Origin: an uncultured Lachnospiraceae bacterium
Lineage (GTDB): Bacteria > Bacillota > Clostridia > Lachnospirales > Lachnospiraceae
Direction: 5' to 3'
Length of the DNA stretch: 64,000 bases
NCBI GenBank assembly: GCA_944383325.1
Contig: CALWPC010000027.1
Span: 180,534 to 244,533, forward strand
Below the pieces are notes generated by a model, which saw only the letters and a list, made by a program, of their open reading frames with translations, was not told the DNA's origin and did not search any database. Shown in pieces: positions 33,814-43,582 of this stretch. Every line of letters begins with the position of its first letter. The first letter of the stretch is position 1. Made by a program: the position numbers and the translations under genes.

Positions 33814-36800
33814 ATGTATTTAAAAAGCATTGAGGTACAAGGGTTTAAATCTTTTGCAAATAAGATTTTGTTTGAGTTCCATAACGGAATTACCGGTATT
33901 GTAGGGCCGAATGGAAGCGGGAAAAGTAATGTGGCCGACGCAGTCCGTTGGGTACTTGGAGAGCAAAAGATCAAGCAGCTTCGCGGTTCCAGTATGCAGG
34001 ATGTGATTTTTGCAGGAACGGAGCTTAGGAAGCCTTTAAGTTATGCGTCCGTGGCGATCACAATGGATAATTCGGATCGAAAACTGGCGATTGATTATAA
34101 TGAAGTCACCGTCACCAGACGGTTGTATCGATCCGGTGAAAGTGAATATCTTTTAAATGGCTCCAACTGCCGTTTGAAAGATATTCACGAATTGTTTTAT
34201 GATACGGGGATCGGCAAAGAGGGATATTCCATTATTGGGCAGGGACAGATTGACAAAATTCTTTCTGGAAAACCAGAGGAGCGCAGAGAGTTATTTGATG
34301 AGGCGGCAGGTATTGTCAAGTTCAAGCGCAGAAAAGATACTGCGCAGAAAAAGTTAGAGAGTGAAAGGCAGAATCTGCTTCGGGCAAACGATATTCTTTC
34401 GGAGATTGAACAGCGAATCGGTCCTTTGGAGCAGCAGGCGGAAACGGCAAAGCTTTATTTGAAAAAGAAAGAGGAACTTAAATCGTGCGATATTAACAGT
34501 TTTTTGTTGGAGCTCGAGCATCTGAGGGGAACCATGAATGAACTTCAGCAGAAAATTTCTCTTTCGGACGGACAGTTTCGAGAGGTGTCTGATCAGTATG
34601 AACAGACAAAAGCGCGCTATGAACATATTGAACGCCAGCTTGAAATCATTGATCAGGGTATTGAAGAAACGAGAACAAAGGAAAAAGAGGCTTCTGTTCT
34701 GCATGAGCAGTTGGAAGGCCGCCTGAATGTGCTGAGAGAACAGGGAAATACAGCGAGGTTAAGCGAGGGGCATTTATCGGAGCGAATTAGTGATTTGAGT
34801 GCGAATCAAGAAAAAGCTTCTGAGCAATACGAAGAGAATCAACGTGCGCTTAAAGAGAATAAAGATCAGTTGGAAACGCTGATTTCCAGACAGGAAGATC
34901 AGACAGGAAAACTGCATCGTATACAAAGTCAAATCGAATCTCTTGCCGCACAGATTGAGCACGATAAAGAGCAGGTGATCGCACTGCTGAATAATAAAGC
35001 AACGATACGTGCGGAGAGACAGAAGTTTGAAACGATGTTGGAACAGCTTGCACTCAGGAAGTCGGAATTAAGTCAGAAAAGCGTTCTCGTTTTTTCTGAT
35101 CAGGAAAAGCAGGATCATTTGGCCAAGGAGCTGCAGGGACAGCTTGGTCAGTTGGCTGCAGAGATTGAAAAGTGGACGAATGAATGCGGAGCAGTTGACG
35201 GGCAGTTAGCCGAAATCCGTACCTTTATGCAGAAACAAAATGAAGCGCTCCTGGCGACGCAAAGTCAATATCATAAGGATCGCTCTCGTCTAGAGTCCTT
35301 GACGAATTTGACAGAGCGGTATGAAGGGTATGGCAACAGTATTCGGCGAATCATGGAGAAGAAAAAACAAAACCCGGATATTTTAGGGGTGGTGGCTGAT
35401 CTGATCCATACAGAAAAGAAATATGAGACGGCGATTGAGACCGCCCTCGGCGGGAGTATTCAAAATATTGTGACCCGTGACGAGGAGACGGCAAAGCAGA
35501 TGATTACATATCTGAAGAGCAACAAACTGGGGCGTGCGACATTTTTACCTTTAACGAGTATTCGTCCGCAGCAGGACTCCCGTATGAAGCAGGCTGTTCA
35601 GGAGACAGGCGCCGTAGCGCTAGCGAGCAGTTTGGTGACAACACAGGAGGAAGTATCGGCCGTCAAAGAATATCTGCTTGGGCGGATTCTGGTGGTGGAC
35701 ACTCTGAATCATGCGATTGCGATTGCGAAGAAATTCGGCTATGCAATTCGAATTGTTACGCTTGACGGAGAGCTGTTAAACCCGGGCGGCTCTATGACCG
35801 GCGGCGCATTTAAACAGTCCGGAAATCTGTTGGGACGCCGGCGGGAGTTAGAGGAATTGAGGGTTCTGACGGAGGAGGAAAGACAAAAGATTACGGATAT
35901 TCAGCATTCCATTGTCGATAAGAAGGCGAATCGGGATAAACTGCGCAGGAAGCTGGAAGAGGCGAAACAGAAGCTGCAGTCATGTTATTTACGTCAAAAT
36001 ACGGCGAAAGTGGAATGGAATCAGGTGTCTGCTCAAATCGAAGCCTTACTTCAGGAACACAGCGCCATGCAGAAGGAACAGGAGGACTTGGATGCTCAGA
36101 TCGGACAGCTGCAGCAGAACCGAACACGGATTGACGAGGAAATCAGTACTTCTTCCGGTTCACGGCATGCACTTGAGCAACAGATTGAGGAAAAACAGCG
36201 AGTGTTGGATGATCTTCGCACACAGGAAACGGAACTGATCAATGAGACGGTGCAACTGCAGATGGAGCGCAGTGGTCTTGTACAGAAAAAGGAGTTTATG
36301 AATCAGACCGGAAATCGCCTTTCGGAACAGATGCAGGTCATTGAACAGGAAATTTCGCAGTTGCTTGAGGAAAAGGCGCTTTCTGCGGAGGAGATCCAGA
36401 AAAAAGAAGAAGATACGCAGGCTGTTCTATCTGAGCTTAACAATACTGAAAAAATGGCGGAAGGTTTGCGTGAAGATTTAAAGAATATGCAGGCGCAGAG
36501 AGAAAAACTTACCGGAGCGAACAAGTCCTTTTTTCAGCAGAGAGAAGATTTGGCAGAGCGGATTCGTCTGCTAGATAAAGAACTGTTGCGGCTGAACAGC
36601 CAGAAGGAGCGTCTCGAGGAGGAAAGGGAGAAGCAGATCAACTATATGTGGGATGAGTACGAGCTTACCTTTTCTTCTGCGCAGGAGCTTCGCAACCCGG
36701 ATCTGACCAATTTAAACCGTTTAAAAGCGCGAAGTAAGGAAATTCGGGAAGAAATCAGGGCGCTTGGCGCGGTGAATGTGCATGCGATTGATGAATTTAA

Positions 36801-37374
36801 AGAGACGAATGAGCGCTATATGTTTCTAAAAACACAGCGGGATGATTTGGTGCAGGCTGAAAAAACGCTGCTTGACATCATCGAGGAATTGGACGTTGGA
36901 ATGCGCAGGCAGTTTCGGGAAAAATTTGATCAGATCCAAGTGGAATTTGACAAGGCTTTCCGGGAGCTTTTTGGAGGCGGACGCGGAACGATCGAACTCG
37001 TTGAGGACGAGGATATTCTGGAGGCGGGTATACGTATTATCTCTCAGCCTCCGGGCAAAAAGCTTCAAAATATGATGCAGTTATCAGGCGGGGAGAAGGC
37101 GCTGACAGCAATTGCACTTTTATTTGCTATACAGAATTTAAAACCGTCCCCGTTTTGTCTGCTTGACGAGATTGAAGCTGCGCTAGATGATTCCAATGTC
37201 GTCCGCTTTGCCAAATACTTGCACAAGCTGACTAAAAACACACAGTTTATTGTGATCACGCACCGCCGGGGCACGATGACGGCGGCGGATCGTCTCTATG
37301 GTATTACTATGCAGGAAAAAGGAGTTTCCACGCTTGTCTCCGTAAATTTGATTGAGGAGAGTCTGGGCGCATAA
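33814..37374 (+). CDS. smc: Chromosome segregation protein SMC
   Basis: A 1186-residue SMC ATPase, the core of the ScpAB condensin that compacts and separates chromosomes. Walker A GPNGSGKSN is at 31-39. Two long coiled coils (about 170-500 and 670-1020) flank a hinge (about 515-650, with GRATFLPL and GGSMTGGAF). The C-terminal head has the ABC signature LSGGEKAL (about 1090) and Walker B CLLDEIEAALDD. Full length for the family. The start ATG has GGAGG about 13 bases upstream, a rather long spacing. Confidence 0.97.
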   Translation: MYLKSIEVQGFKSFANKILFEFHNGITGIVGPNGSGKSNVADAVRWVLGEQKIKQLRGSSMQDVIFAGTELRKPLSYASVAITMDNSDRKLAIDYNEVTVTRRLYRSGESEYLLNGSNCRLKDIHELFYDTGIGKEGYSIIGQGQIDKILSGKPEERRELFDEAAGIVKFKRRKDTAQKKLESERQNLLRANDILSEIEQRIGPLEQQAETAKLYLKKKEELKSCDINSFLLELEHLRGTMNELQQKISLSDGQFREVSDQYEQTKARYEHIERQLEIIDQGIEETRTKEKEASVLHEQLEGRLNVLREQGNTARLSEGHLSERISDLSANQEKASEQYEENQRALKENKDQLETLISRQEDQTGKLHRIQSQIESLAAQIEHDKEQVIALLNNKATIRAERQKFETMLEQLALRKSELSQKSVLVFSDQEKQDHLAKELQGQLGQLAAEIEKWTNECGAVDGQLAEIRTFMQKQNEALLATQSQYHKDRSRLESLTNLTERYEGYGNSIRRIMEKKKQNPDILGVVADLIHTEKKYETAIETALGGSIQNIVTRDEETAKQMITYLKSNKLGRATFLPLTSIRPQQDSRMKQAVQETGAVALASSLVTTQEEVSAVKEYLLGRILVVDTLNHAIAIAKKFGYAIRIVTLDGELLNPGGSMTGGAFKQSGNLLGRRRELEELRVLTEEERQKITDIQHSIVDKKANRDKLRRKLEEAKQKLQSCYLRQNTAKVEWNQVSAQIEALLQEHSAMQKEQEDLDAQIGQLQQNRTRIDEEISTSSGSRHALEQQIEEKQRVLDDLRTQETELINETVQLQMERSGLVQKKEFMNQTGNRLSEQMQVIEQEISQLLEEKALSAEEIQKKEEDTQAVLSELNNTEKMAEGLREDLKNMQAQREKLTGANKSFFQQREDLAERIRLLDKELLRLNSQKERLEEEREKQINYMWDEYELTFSSAQELRNPDLTNLNRLKARSKEIREEIRALGAVNVHAIDEFKETNERYMFLKTQRDDLVQAEKTLLDIIEELDVGMRRQFREKFDQIQVEFDKAFRELFGGGRGTIELVEDEDILEAGIRIISQPPGKKLQNMMQLSGGEKALTAIALLFAIQNLKPSPFCLLDEIEAALDDSNVVRFAKYLHKLTKNTQFIVITHRRGTMTAADRLYGITMQEKGVSTLVSVNLIEESLGA

Positions 37375-37410
37375 CGTAGAAAAAATCAAACGCAGATGGG
37401 AGTTTCAAAT

Positions 37411-38361
37411 ATGAGTGAAGGTAGAAAAGGGTTTTTTCGCCGGCTAGTAGACGGCCTCTCTAAGACGAGAGAAAATATTGTTGCAGGTATTGATTCTATT
37501 TTCAGCGGTTTTTCGAGCATTGATGATGATTTTTACGAGGAAATTGAAGAAATTTTGATTATGGGAGATTTGGGAATCAATGCTACAACAAATATTATTG
37601 GTGCACTGAAAGAGCAGGTCAAAGAACAGGGGATTAAAGATCCGGAGGAGTGCAAACAGCTGTTAATTGACAATATTAAAAAGCAGATGAATGTCAGCGA
37701 GACTGCTTATGAATTTGAGAACCGGACATCGGTCATTCTGGTCATTGGCGTAAATGGGGTCGGAAAGACTACCTCCGTCGGTAAACTGGCCGGAAAGCTG
37801 AAAGATCAGGGGAAAAAAGTGGTGGTAGGCGCTGCCGATACCTTTCGGGCGGCTGCCGGCGAACAGCTAGCCGAGTGGGCAAAACGGGCAGGCGTGGATA
37901 TGATCGGCGGTCAGGAAGGCGCGGATCCTGCAGCTGTCGTGTATGATGCGATTTCTGCGGCCAAAGCGCGAAAAGCGGACATTCTGTTATGTGATACGGC
38001 CGGCCGGCTGCACAATAAAAAAAATCTGATGGAGGAGCTTGGCAAGATTAACCGGATTATTGATAAAGAATATCCGCAGGCGTATAAAGAGACGTTGGTC
38101 GTTCTGGACGGAACCACCGGCCAGAATGCGCTCGCACAGGCGAGACAGTTTATGGAAGTAACCGATATTACGGGAATTATTTTGACAAAGCTTGACGGTA
38201 CTGCCAAGGGAGGTATTGCGGTGGCCATTCAGTCGGAGTTAGGCATTCCGGTAAAATATATTGGAGTTGGGGAAACGATTGAAGACCTGGAAAAGTTTGA
38301 CGCAGATGATTTTGTCAACGCACTGTTTGATGTAAATAACGAAAAGAGGAAAGGCGAATAA
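37411..38361 (+). CDS. ftsY: Signal recognition particle receptor FtsY
   Basis: A 316-residue SRP-type GTPase that receives Ffh-ribosome complexes at the membrane. The NG domain is complete: P-loop GVNGVGKTT (about 113-121), ADTFRAAAGEQL, CDTAGRL and TKLDGTAKGG. The acidic A domain of E. coli FtsY is absent, as usual in Firmicutes. ATG 37411 has GGGAG nine bases upstream; an in-frame ATG lies at 37396. Its partner ffh is 2.7 kb downstream. Confidence 0.96.
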   Translation: MSEGRKGFFRRLVDGLSKTRENIVAGIDSIFSGFSSIDDDFYEEIEEILIMGDLGINATTNIIGALKEQVKEQGIKDPEECKQLLIDNIKKQMNVSETAYEFENRTSVILVIGVNGVGKTTSVGKLAGKLKDQGKKVVVGAADTFRAAAGEQLAEWAKRAGVDMIGGQEGADPAAVVYDAISAAKARKADILLCDTAGRLHNKKNLMEELGKINRIIDKEYPQAYKETLVVLDGTTGQNALAQARQFMEVTDITGIILTKLDGTAKGGIAVAIQSELGIPVKYIGVGETIEDLEKFDADDFVNALFDVNNEKRKGE

Positions 38362-38362
38362 C

Positions 38363-39574
38363 ATGATGACATTGGATAAGTTTGAAGAGGCAAGCGAAGC
38401 GGTCAAGAAAGTTACACAGGAAACAAAGCTTGTATACAGCGATTATTTCAGCAGGCAGACGGACAATAAAGTCTATCTGAAACCGGAAAATATGCAGTTT
38501 ACCGGAGCTTATAAAGTGCGCGGCGCGTATTATAAAATCAGTACGCTTTCGGAGGAAGAACGCGCGCGCGGCCTGATTACGGCGTCTGCCGGAAATCATG
38601 CGCAGGGGGTGGCGTATGCCGCACAGTGTTTTGGTGCAAAGGCGGTCATTGTGATGCCGACGACGACGCCGCTTATGAAAGTAAATCGCACAAAGAGTTA
38701 CGGTGCCGAAGTCATTTTGTACGGTGATGTCTACGATGAAGCATGCGCTCATGCGTACGAACTGGCAGAAAAAAATGGATACACATTCATTCACCCATTT
38801 GATGATTTGGTTGTTGCGACCGGCCAGGGCACCATTGCGATGGAAATTTTTAAAGAGCTTCCGTTGGTTGAATATATCCTTGTCCCGATCGGAGGAGGCG
38901 GACTCGCCGCCGGGGTGTCCACATTGGCAAAGCTGTTAAATCCAAAGGTGAAGGTTATTGGTGTGGAGCCGGCAGGTGCGAATTGTATGCAGGTTTCCAT
39001 GGAAAAAGGGGAAGTCACAACGCTAGACAGCGTCAACACGATTGCGGATGGTACAGCTGTAAAGACGCCCGGAAGCAATATTTTCCCATATATCTGCGAA
39101 AATATTGATGAGATTATCACGGTTGAAGATGAGGAGCTGATTGTCGCTTTCTTAGATTTGGTGGAAAATCATAAGATGGTAGCGGAAAATTCAGGGTTGC
39201 TCACTGTTGCCGCCCTGAAGCATCTCAATGTCAGAGGAAAAAAGGTTGTCTCCGTAATCAGCGGCGGAAATATGGATGTCATTACCATGTCTTCTGTTGT
39301 GCAGCATGGACTGATTCAGAGAGACCGCATTTTCACGGTTTCGGTGCTTCTTCCGGATAAGCCGGGAGAACTGGTTCGTGTTGCGGATGTGATTGCAAAG
39401 AAAAATGGAAATGTCATTAAATTAGATCACAATCAGTTTATCAGTACCAATCGCAATGCTGCTGTGGAGCTCAAAATTACTCTGGAGGCGTTTGGAACAG
39501 AACATAAAGCGGCTATTTTTGATGCGCTCACGGAGGCCGGGTTTAGGCCGCGCATTATTCGGCCGAATTTATGA
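38363..39574 (+). CDS. ilvA: Threonine ammonia-lyase (with C-terminal ACT domain)
   Basis: A 403-residue PLP enzyme that deaminates threonine to 2-oxobutanoate. The PLP lysine is Lys51 in FTGAYKVRG; the phosphate-binding loop is GGGGLAAG; ASAGNHAQG is also present. The C-terminal part from about 325 is a single ACT-like domain (SVLLPDKPGELVRVADVI). The length and single ACT fit the ~400-residue form used for both isoleucine synthesis and threonine catabolism. It begins two bases after the ftsY stop and probably shares its transcript, although it is not part of this cluster in Bacillus. Confidence 0.92.
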   Translation: MMTLDKFEEASEAVKKVTQETKLVYSDYFSRQTDNKVYLKPENMQFTGAYKVRGAYYKISTLSEEERARGLITASAGNHAQGVAYAAQCFGAKAVIVMPTTTPLMKVNRTKSYGAEVILYGDVYDEACAHAYELAEKNGYTFIHPFDDLVVATGQGTIAMEIFKELPLVEYILVPIGGGGLAAGVSTLAKLLNPKVKVIGVEPAGANCMQVSMEKGEVTTLDSVNTIADGTAVKTPGSNIFPYICENIDEIITVEDEELIVAFLDLVENHKMVAENSGLLTVAALKHLNVRGKKVVSVISGGNMDVITMSSVVQHGLIQRDRIFTVSVLLPDKPGELVRVADVIAKKNGNVIKLDHNQFISTNRNAAVELKITLEAFGTEHKAAIFDALTEAGFRPRIIRPNL

Positions 39575-39627
39575 TGAGCACAAGTATCGTATTGTGATGG
39601 CGGAAGCGATCGACGGGAGGATTGGGA

Positions 39628-40575
39628 TTGAAATATTGCTATAGTATCGATATTGGCGGGACATCAATTAAATATAGTCTGTTTGACCTGTCCGGGCGGT
39701 TGCTCCGCAGTTGGACGCTTCGAACCAACCGTGCGGAAAACGGGAAATATATTGTGTCTGATATTGCGATTACTCTTTTGGCCGATATGGACAGTGAGAG
39801 CATACAAAAGGAAGAGTTGATTGGTATCGGCCTGGGTGTGGCCGGAACAGTTACTGCAAACGGTTTGGTTACTGTCGCGCCAAATCTTGGTTGGAGAAAT
39901 TATCCGGTACGCGAGAAATTGCAGCAGCTGACGGGAATTCCCGTTTTTGTTCTGAACGATGCCAATGCGGCGGCGCTTGGCGAATATGCGGCTTTGACGG
40001 AACCTGTTCACAGTATGGTTTTTATCACGCTTGGCACAGGTGTGGGCGGGGGCGTGATTGTAGATGGCAATGTGATTGCGGGATGCCAGGGCGCAGGAGG
40101 AGAAATTGGTCATCTGCATGTGGAGGACCGCGAAACGCAGCCATGTGGATGCGGCGGCAGCGGCTGCCTGGAGCAATATTCCTCGGCGACCGGCGTAGTG
40201 CGCATTTGCCGCAAATTTCTTTTGCGCGATAAGGAAAAAAGAAGCGTTCTGCACGGACAACAGGAACTGACGGCGCGGACAATTTTTGATGCATGGAAAG
40301 ATGGCGATGAGGTGGCCGCAAAATCTGTGGAATGTATGGCGAGTTATCTGGGAAAGGCGTGTGCGATGGTTGCCTGCGTAGTAGATCCGGATCTGTTTGT
40401 CCTTGGCGGCGGTGTGGCGAATGCCGGAGCGCCTTTACTGGCTGCTGTGGAGCATTACTTTTTTAAATATGCATATGCGGGCTGCAAAAACAACCGGTTT
40501 CAGCTAGCGATACTTGGTGAGGATGCGGGAATGTATGGGGCAGCCCGGTTTGTATTGCAGAATAAAAATCAATAA
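39628..40575 (+). CDS. ROK family sugar kinase, glucokinase-like
   Basis: A 315-residue ROK kinase. ATP-binding motif SIDIGGTSIKY lies at the N-terminus; NDANAAALGE holds the catalytic Asp; TLGTGVGGGVI and GGEIGHLHVE (sugar contacts) follow; the zinc motif is CGCGGSGCLEQYSS. Probably phosphorylates glucose or a related hexose. The likely start is TTG 39628, with GGGAGG seven bases upstream; TTG 39622 is in frame but too close. No sugar transporter is next to it. Confidence 0.86.
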   Translation: MKYCYSIDIGGTSIKYSLFDLSGRLLRSWTLRTNRAENGKYIVSDIAITLLADMDSESIQKEELIGIGLGVAGTVTANGLVTVAPNLGWRNYPVREKLQQLTGIPVFVLNDANAAALGEYAALTEPVHSMVFITLGTGVGGGVIVDGNVIAGCQGAGGEIGHLHVEDRETQPCGCGGSGCLEQYSSATGVVRICRKFLLRDKEKRSVLHGQQELTARTIFDAWKDGDEVAAKSVECMASYLGKACAMVACVVDPDLFVLGGGVANAGAPLLAAVEHYFFKYAYAGCKNNRFQLAILGEDAGMYGAARFVLQNKNQ

Positions 40576-40578
40576 CTT

Positions 40579-40610
40579 CAATTTGTAAAGTAAAACTACT
40601 TGACAAATTG
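40579..40610. promoter_or_regulatory. Inverted repeat upstream of ylxM, candidate operator
   Basis: Perfect 8-bp arms CAATTTGT (40579-40586) and ACAAATTG (40603-40610) separated by 16 bases. The right arm overlaps the TTGACA of the next promoter. Confidence 0.4.
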
Positions 40611-40628
40611 GCAATTATGCGATAAGCT
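40600..40628 (+). promoter_or_regulatory. Candidate promoter of the ylxM-ffh cluster
   Basis: Perfect TTGACA (40600-40605); 17 bases downstream lies TAAGCT (40623-40628), a weak -10. Confidence 0.4.
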
Positions 40629-40688
40629 ACCTTTCGTTGGCAGAAATGACGATGAATGAGCAGACTGCCTGGATTTGGGTGTGAGCGT

Positions 40689-41036
40689 ATGAATGAGATT
40701 GTAAAACAGGCCTTGCTGTATGATTTTTACGGGGAATTGCTGACGCCGCATCAGCAGGAGATATATAAGGCGTTGGTGTTTGATGATCTTTCGCTGAGCG
40801 AGGCTGCAGAGCGTTTTGGAATCAGCAGACAGGGCGTTTACGATATGATGAAGCGCTGTAACGCACAACTTATTGCGTATGAAAGTAAGCTTCTTTTGGT
40901 TGAGAAGTTTCAGGCGGCAAAAAAGCAGATGGAGCATATTCGCCAGTTGATTCTTGAGGCGCAGGCGGAGAGCGGGCAGCACGTACTGAAAGAGGCGGAA
41001 GCCTGTGTGGATCGGTTATTGGACACCTTTTTATAA
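40689..41036 (+). CDS. ylxM: UPF0122 helix-turn-helix protein YlxM
   Basis: A 115-residue YlxM homologue, conserved directly upstream of ffh in Firmicutes and associated with SRP function. The HTH region reads LSLSEAAERFGISRQGVYDMM (about 36-56), followed by a coiled-coil tail. I chose ATG 40689 (MNEIVKQALLYDFYG), which has a GGTGTGAG site; an earlier in-frame ATG at 40656 has none. It may regulate the SRP cluster or bind SRP components; evidence for either is from the family only. Confidence 0.9.
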   Translation: MNEIVKQALLYDFYGELLTPHQQEIYKALVFDDLSLSEAAERFGISRQGVYDMMKRCNAQLIAYESKLLLVEKFQAAKKQMEHIRQLILEAQAESGQHVLKEAEACVDRLLDTFL

Positions 41037-41048
41037 AGAGGGATGGAT

Positions 41049-42395
41049 ATGGCATTTGAAAATCTTTCAGAGAAATTACAAAGTGTATTCAAAAAGCTCC
41101 GAAGCAAAGGCCGTTTGACGGAGGAAGATGTCAAGTCGGCCCTGAAGGAAGTAAAGATGGCGCTTCTGGAGGCAGATGTCAGTTTTAAGGTCGTCAAACA
41201 GTTTGTGAGGTCGGTACAGGAACGGGCAATCGGCCAGGATGTTATGAATGGGTTAAATCCCGGTCAGATGGTCATCAAAATCGTCAATGAAGAGATGGTC
41301 AGCCTGATGGGTTCCGAGACGACAGAACTGGAAATGAATCCGAATGGTATTACGGTTTTAATGATGGTTGGTCTTCAGGGAGCCGGAAAGACGACAATGA
41401 CTGCCAAGTTGGCGGGGAAATTGAAACAGAAGGGGAAACGGCCGCTTCTTGTTGCCTGCGATATTTATCGCCCCGCTGCGATTGAACAGCTGACGATTAA
41501 CGGCGGGAAAGTGGGCGTGGATGTTTTTTCGATGGGCACGAATCACTCTCCGGTCAACATTGCAAAAGCTGCGTATGAACATGCGGCGAAACATAATCAC
41601 AATGTGTTGATGATTGATACCGCCGGACGGCTGCATATTGACGAGGAAATGATGTCGGAGCTTCAGCAGATCAAAGACGCGCTGTCTGTGGATCAGACGC
41701 TCCTTGTCGTGGATGCAATGACCGGACAGGATGCGGTCAATGTTTCGTCCACGTTTGATGAGAAAATTGGCCTGGACGGTGTTATTTTAACAAAGCTTGA
41801 CGGCGATACAAGGGGTGGTGCCGCCCTGTCGATCAAGGCGGTGACCGGAAAACCGATACTGTATATCGGCGTAGGAGAAAAGCTAACGGATGTCGAACAG
41901 TTTTACCCTGACCGCATGGCGTCGCGTATTCTGGGTATGGGAGATGTTCTGACACTGATTGATAAAGTACAGGAAGACCTGGATCAGGAGAAGGCAAGAG
42001 AACTGGAACAGAAGATCAAAAAAGCGACGTTTGGCTTTGACGATTATTTGGATCAGATGGCGCAGATCAAAAAAATGGGAGGCCTTTCCAGTATTCTCAG
42101 TATGCTTCCCGGGGTAGGCTCTCAGGTCAAAGATCTGGAGAACGCGGTTGATCCGAAAGCGATGGGGCGGATTGAGGCCATGATTTTGTCCATGACGCCC
42201 GAGGAGCGGGCGAATCCTGATTTGTTGAATCCGTCACGCAAACATCGAATTGCCAAAGGGGCAGGCGTCGACATTAGTGAAGTGAATAAACTGGTGAAAC
42301 AGTTTGAGCAGGCGCGAAAGATGATGAAAAAAATGCCCAATTTGATGGGCGGCGGAAAGTTTGGAAAAAAAGGAAAGTTTACACTTCCTTTTTAA
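41049..42395 (+). CDS. ffh: Signal recognition particle protein Ffh
   Basis: A 448-residue SRP54 GTPase that binds signal peptides on the ribosome and delivers them to FtsY. NG domain: GLQGAGKTT (about 107-115), CDIYRPAAIEQL, DTAGRLH, TKLDGDTRGGAAL. The M domain from about 300 has the signal-binding Met-rich regions and ends with MMKKMPNLMGGGKFGKK. ATG 41049 gives the family N-terminus MAFENLSEKL with GAGGG upstream; ATG 41043 is an alternative. Confidence 0.97.
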   Translation: MAFENLSEKLQSVFKKLRSKGRLTEEDVKSALKEVKMALLEADVSFKVVKQFVRSVQERAIGQDVMNGLNPGQMVIKIVNEEMVSLMGSETTELEMNPNGITVLMMVGLQGAGKTTMTAKLAGKLKQKGKRPLLVACDIYRPAAIEQLTINGGKVGVDVFSMGTNHSPVNIAKAAYEHAAKHNHNVLMIDTAGRLHIDEEMMSELQQIKDALSVDQTLLVVDAMTGQDAVNVSSTFDEKIGLDGVILTKLDGDTRGGAALSIKAVTGKPILYIGVGEKLTDVEQFYPDRMASRILGMGDVLTLIDKVQEDLDQEKARELEQKIKKATFGFDDYLDQMAQIKKMGGLSSILSMLPGVGSQVKDLENAVDPKAMGRIEAMILSMTPEERANPDLLNPSRKHRIAKGAGVDISEVNKLVKQFEQARKMMKKMPNLMGGGKFGKKGKFTLPF

Positions 42396-42404
42396 TAAAT
42401 ATCA

Positions 42405-42431
42405 GCCGCAGGACAATGCGGCATATTTTTC
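42405..42431 (+). terminator. Hairpin between ffh and rpsP
   Basis: GCCGCA/TGCGGC six-base stem, GGACAA loop, then ATA and five T residues. Probably a partial terminator that sets ribosomal protein levels apart from ffh. Confidence 0.6.
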
Positions 42432-42457
42432 TACACTGTGAGGAGGTGAAATGAGCA

Positions 42458-42703
42458 ATGGCAGTAAAAATCAGATTGAGAAGAATGGGACAAAAAAAAG
42501 CCCCTTTCTATAGAATCGTTGTAGCGGACTCCAGATCTCCGAGAGATGGAAGATGTATCGAGGAAATCGGTACGTATGATCCGAACAAGGAGCCGAGTGA
42601 GTTTAAAGTAAACGAGGAGTTGGCAAAAAAATGGCTAGCGAACGGCGCTCAGCCGACAGAGGTTGTAGGCAAAATTTTTAAAGCAGCCGGAATTGAGAAG
42701 TAA
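42458..42703 (+). CDS. rpsP: 30S ribosomal protein S16
   Basis: 81 residues, opening [20 protein letters not shown] with [11 protein letters not shown] and ending IFKAAGIEK, all standard for S16. A GAGGAGGTGAA ribosome binding site precedes it. First of the conserved rpsP-khpA-rimM-trmD-rplS set. Confidence 0.97.
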   Translation: MAVKIRLRRMGQKKAPFYRIVVADSRSPRDGRCIEEIGTYDPNKEPSEFKVNEELAKKWLANGAQPTEVVGKIFKAAGIEK

Positions 42704-42743
42704 GTTTTGCCGATGAGGTTTGTTTTAAGATGGAGGTTTTGCC

Positions 42744-42971
42744 ATGAAAGAACTGGTGGAAGTAATCGCAAAGCAATTGGTGGACCATCCAGAAGAGATT
42801 GTGGTTACGGAAAAGGAGACTGCGAAAGGGCTCATTATTCAGCTCAATGTTGCTCAGTCCGATATGGGAAAAGTAATCGGAAAGCAGGGGCGTATTGCGA
42901 ATGCCATTCGCTCCGTAGTCAAAGCCGCAGCTTCAAAAGAAGACAAAAAAGTCATTGTTGATATTATGTAA
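42744..42971 (+). CDS. khpA: KH-domain RNA-binding protein KhpA
   Basis: A 75-residue single KH domain with the GxxG loop in VIGKQGRIANAIR. In Firmicutes KhpA pairs with KhpB (Jag/EloR) in RNA binding linked to cell elongation. Position between rpsP and rimM is conserved. GGAGG precedes the ATG, and a strong terminator follows. Confidence 0.94.
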   Translation: MKELVEVIAKQLVDHPEEIVVTEKETAKGLIIQLNVAQSDMGKVIGKQGRIANAIRSVVKAAASKEDKKVIVDIM

Positions 42972-42980
42972 CCGTGGAAG

Positions 42981-43016
42981 GGCTGACGCATGAGCGATCA
43001 TGCATCAGCCTTTTTC
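42981..43016 (+). terminator. Terminator after khpA
   Basis: GGCTGA-C-GCATGA paired with TCATGC-A-TCAGCC (13 pairs around one mismatch), GCGA tetraloop, then five T residues. Confidence 0.85.
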
Positions 43017-43039
43017 GAATAATGTAAGGTGGACAGGGT

Positions 43040-43582
43040 ATGGAACCGGAAAATTTGATAGATAAAAGCAGGGACGATCTGCTAAAGATTGGTGTAATTA
43101 CCTCCACGCACGGACTGCGGGGGCAGGTGAAAGTGTTTCCGACGACAGAGGACGTCAAACGATTTGATCAGTTGGTGGGAGAGAACGTGCTGATTGATGC
43201 TGCGGCCGGTTTGCGTGCATTTACTGTGGACAAAGTGCAGTATTTTAAATCAATGGTGATTCTTAAATTTCAGGAAATAGATACGATTGAAGAAATACAG
43301 CAATACCGTGGAAATGAAATTTATGTTACACGCGAGCAGGCCATTCCTCTGGAAGCAGGGGAATATTTTATCGGGGATTTGATCGGAATGCGGGTAGTCC
43401 TTGAGGACGGGACATTGTTTGGCGTAGTGAAAGATGTCCTTCAGACCGGGGCAAACGATGTGTATGTCGTGGAGACGAGTGAACACGGCGAAGTACTGTT
43501 GCCGGCAATCCGGGACTGCATTCAGAAGATTGAACCGGAAAAGAGCACAATGACCGTGCATTTGATGGAGGGATTAATCTGA
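43040..43582 (+). CDS. rimM: Ribosome maturation factor RimM
   Basis: A 180-residue factor for 30S head maturation, acting on the S19-16S region. The N-terminal RimM domain has the [13 protein letters not shown] motif and the C-terminal PRC barrel has [11 protein letters not shown] and VLLPAI. Its stop overlaps the trmD ATG (TGATG), so the two are coupled. Confidence 0.95.
   Translation: MEPENLIDKSRDDLLKIGVITSTHGLRGQVKVFPTTEDVKRFDQLVGENVLIDAAAGLRAFTVDKVQYFKSMVILKFQEIDTIEEIQQYRGNEIYVTREQAIPLEAGEYFIGDLIGMRVVLEDGTLFGVVKDVLQTGANDVYVVETSEHGEVLLPAIRDCIQKIEPEKSTMTVHLMEGLI

Noticed and set aside
34500..36700. Coiled-coil region as a separate gene inside smc
   Set aside because: It is continuous with both ABC half-heads in one uninterrupted frame of normal SMC length.
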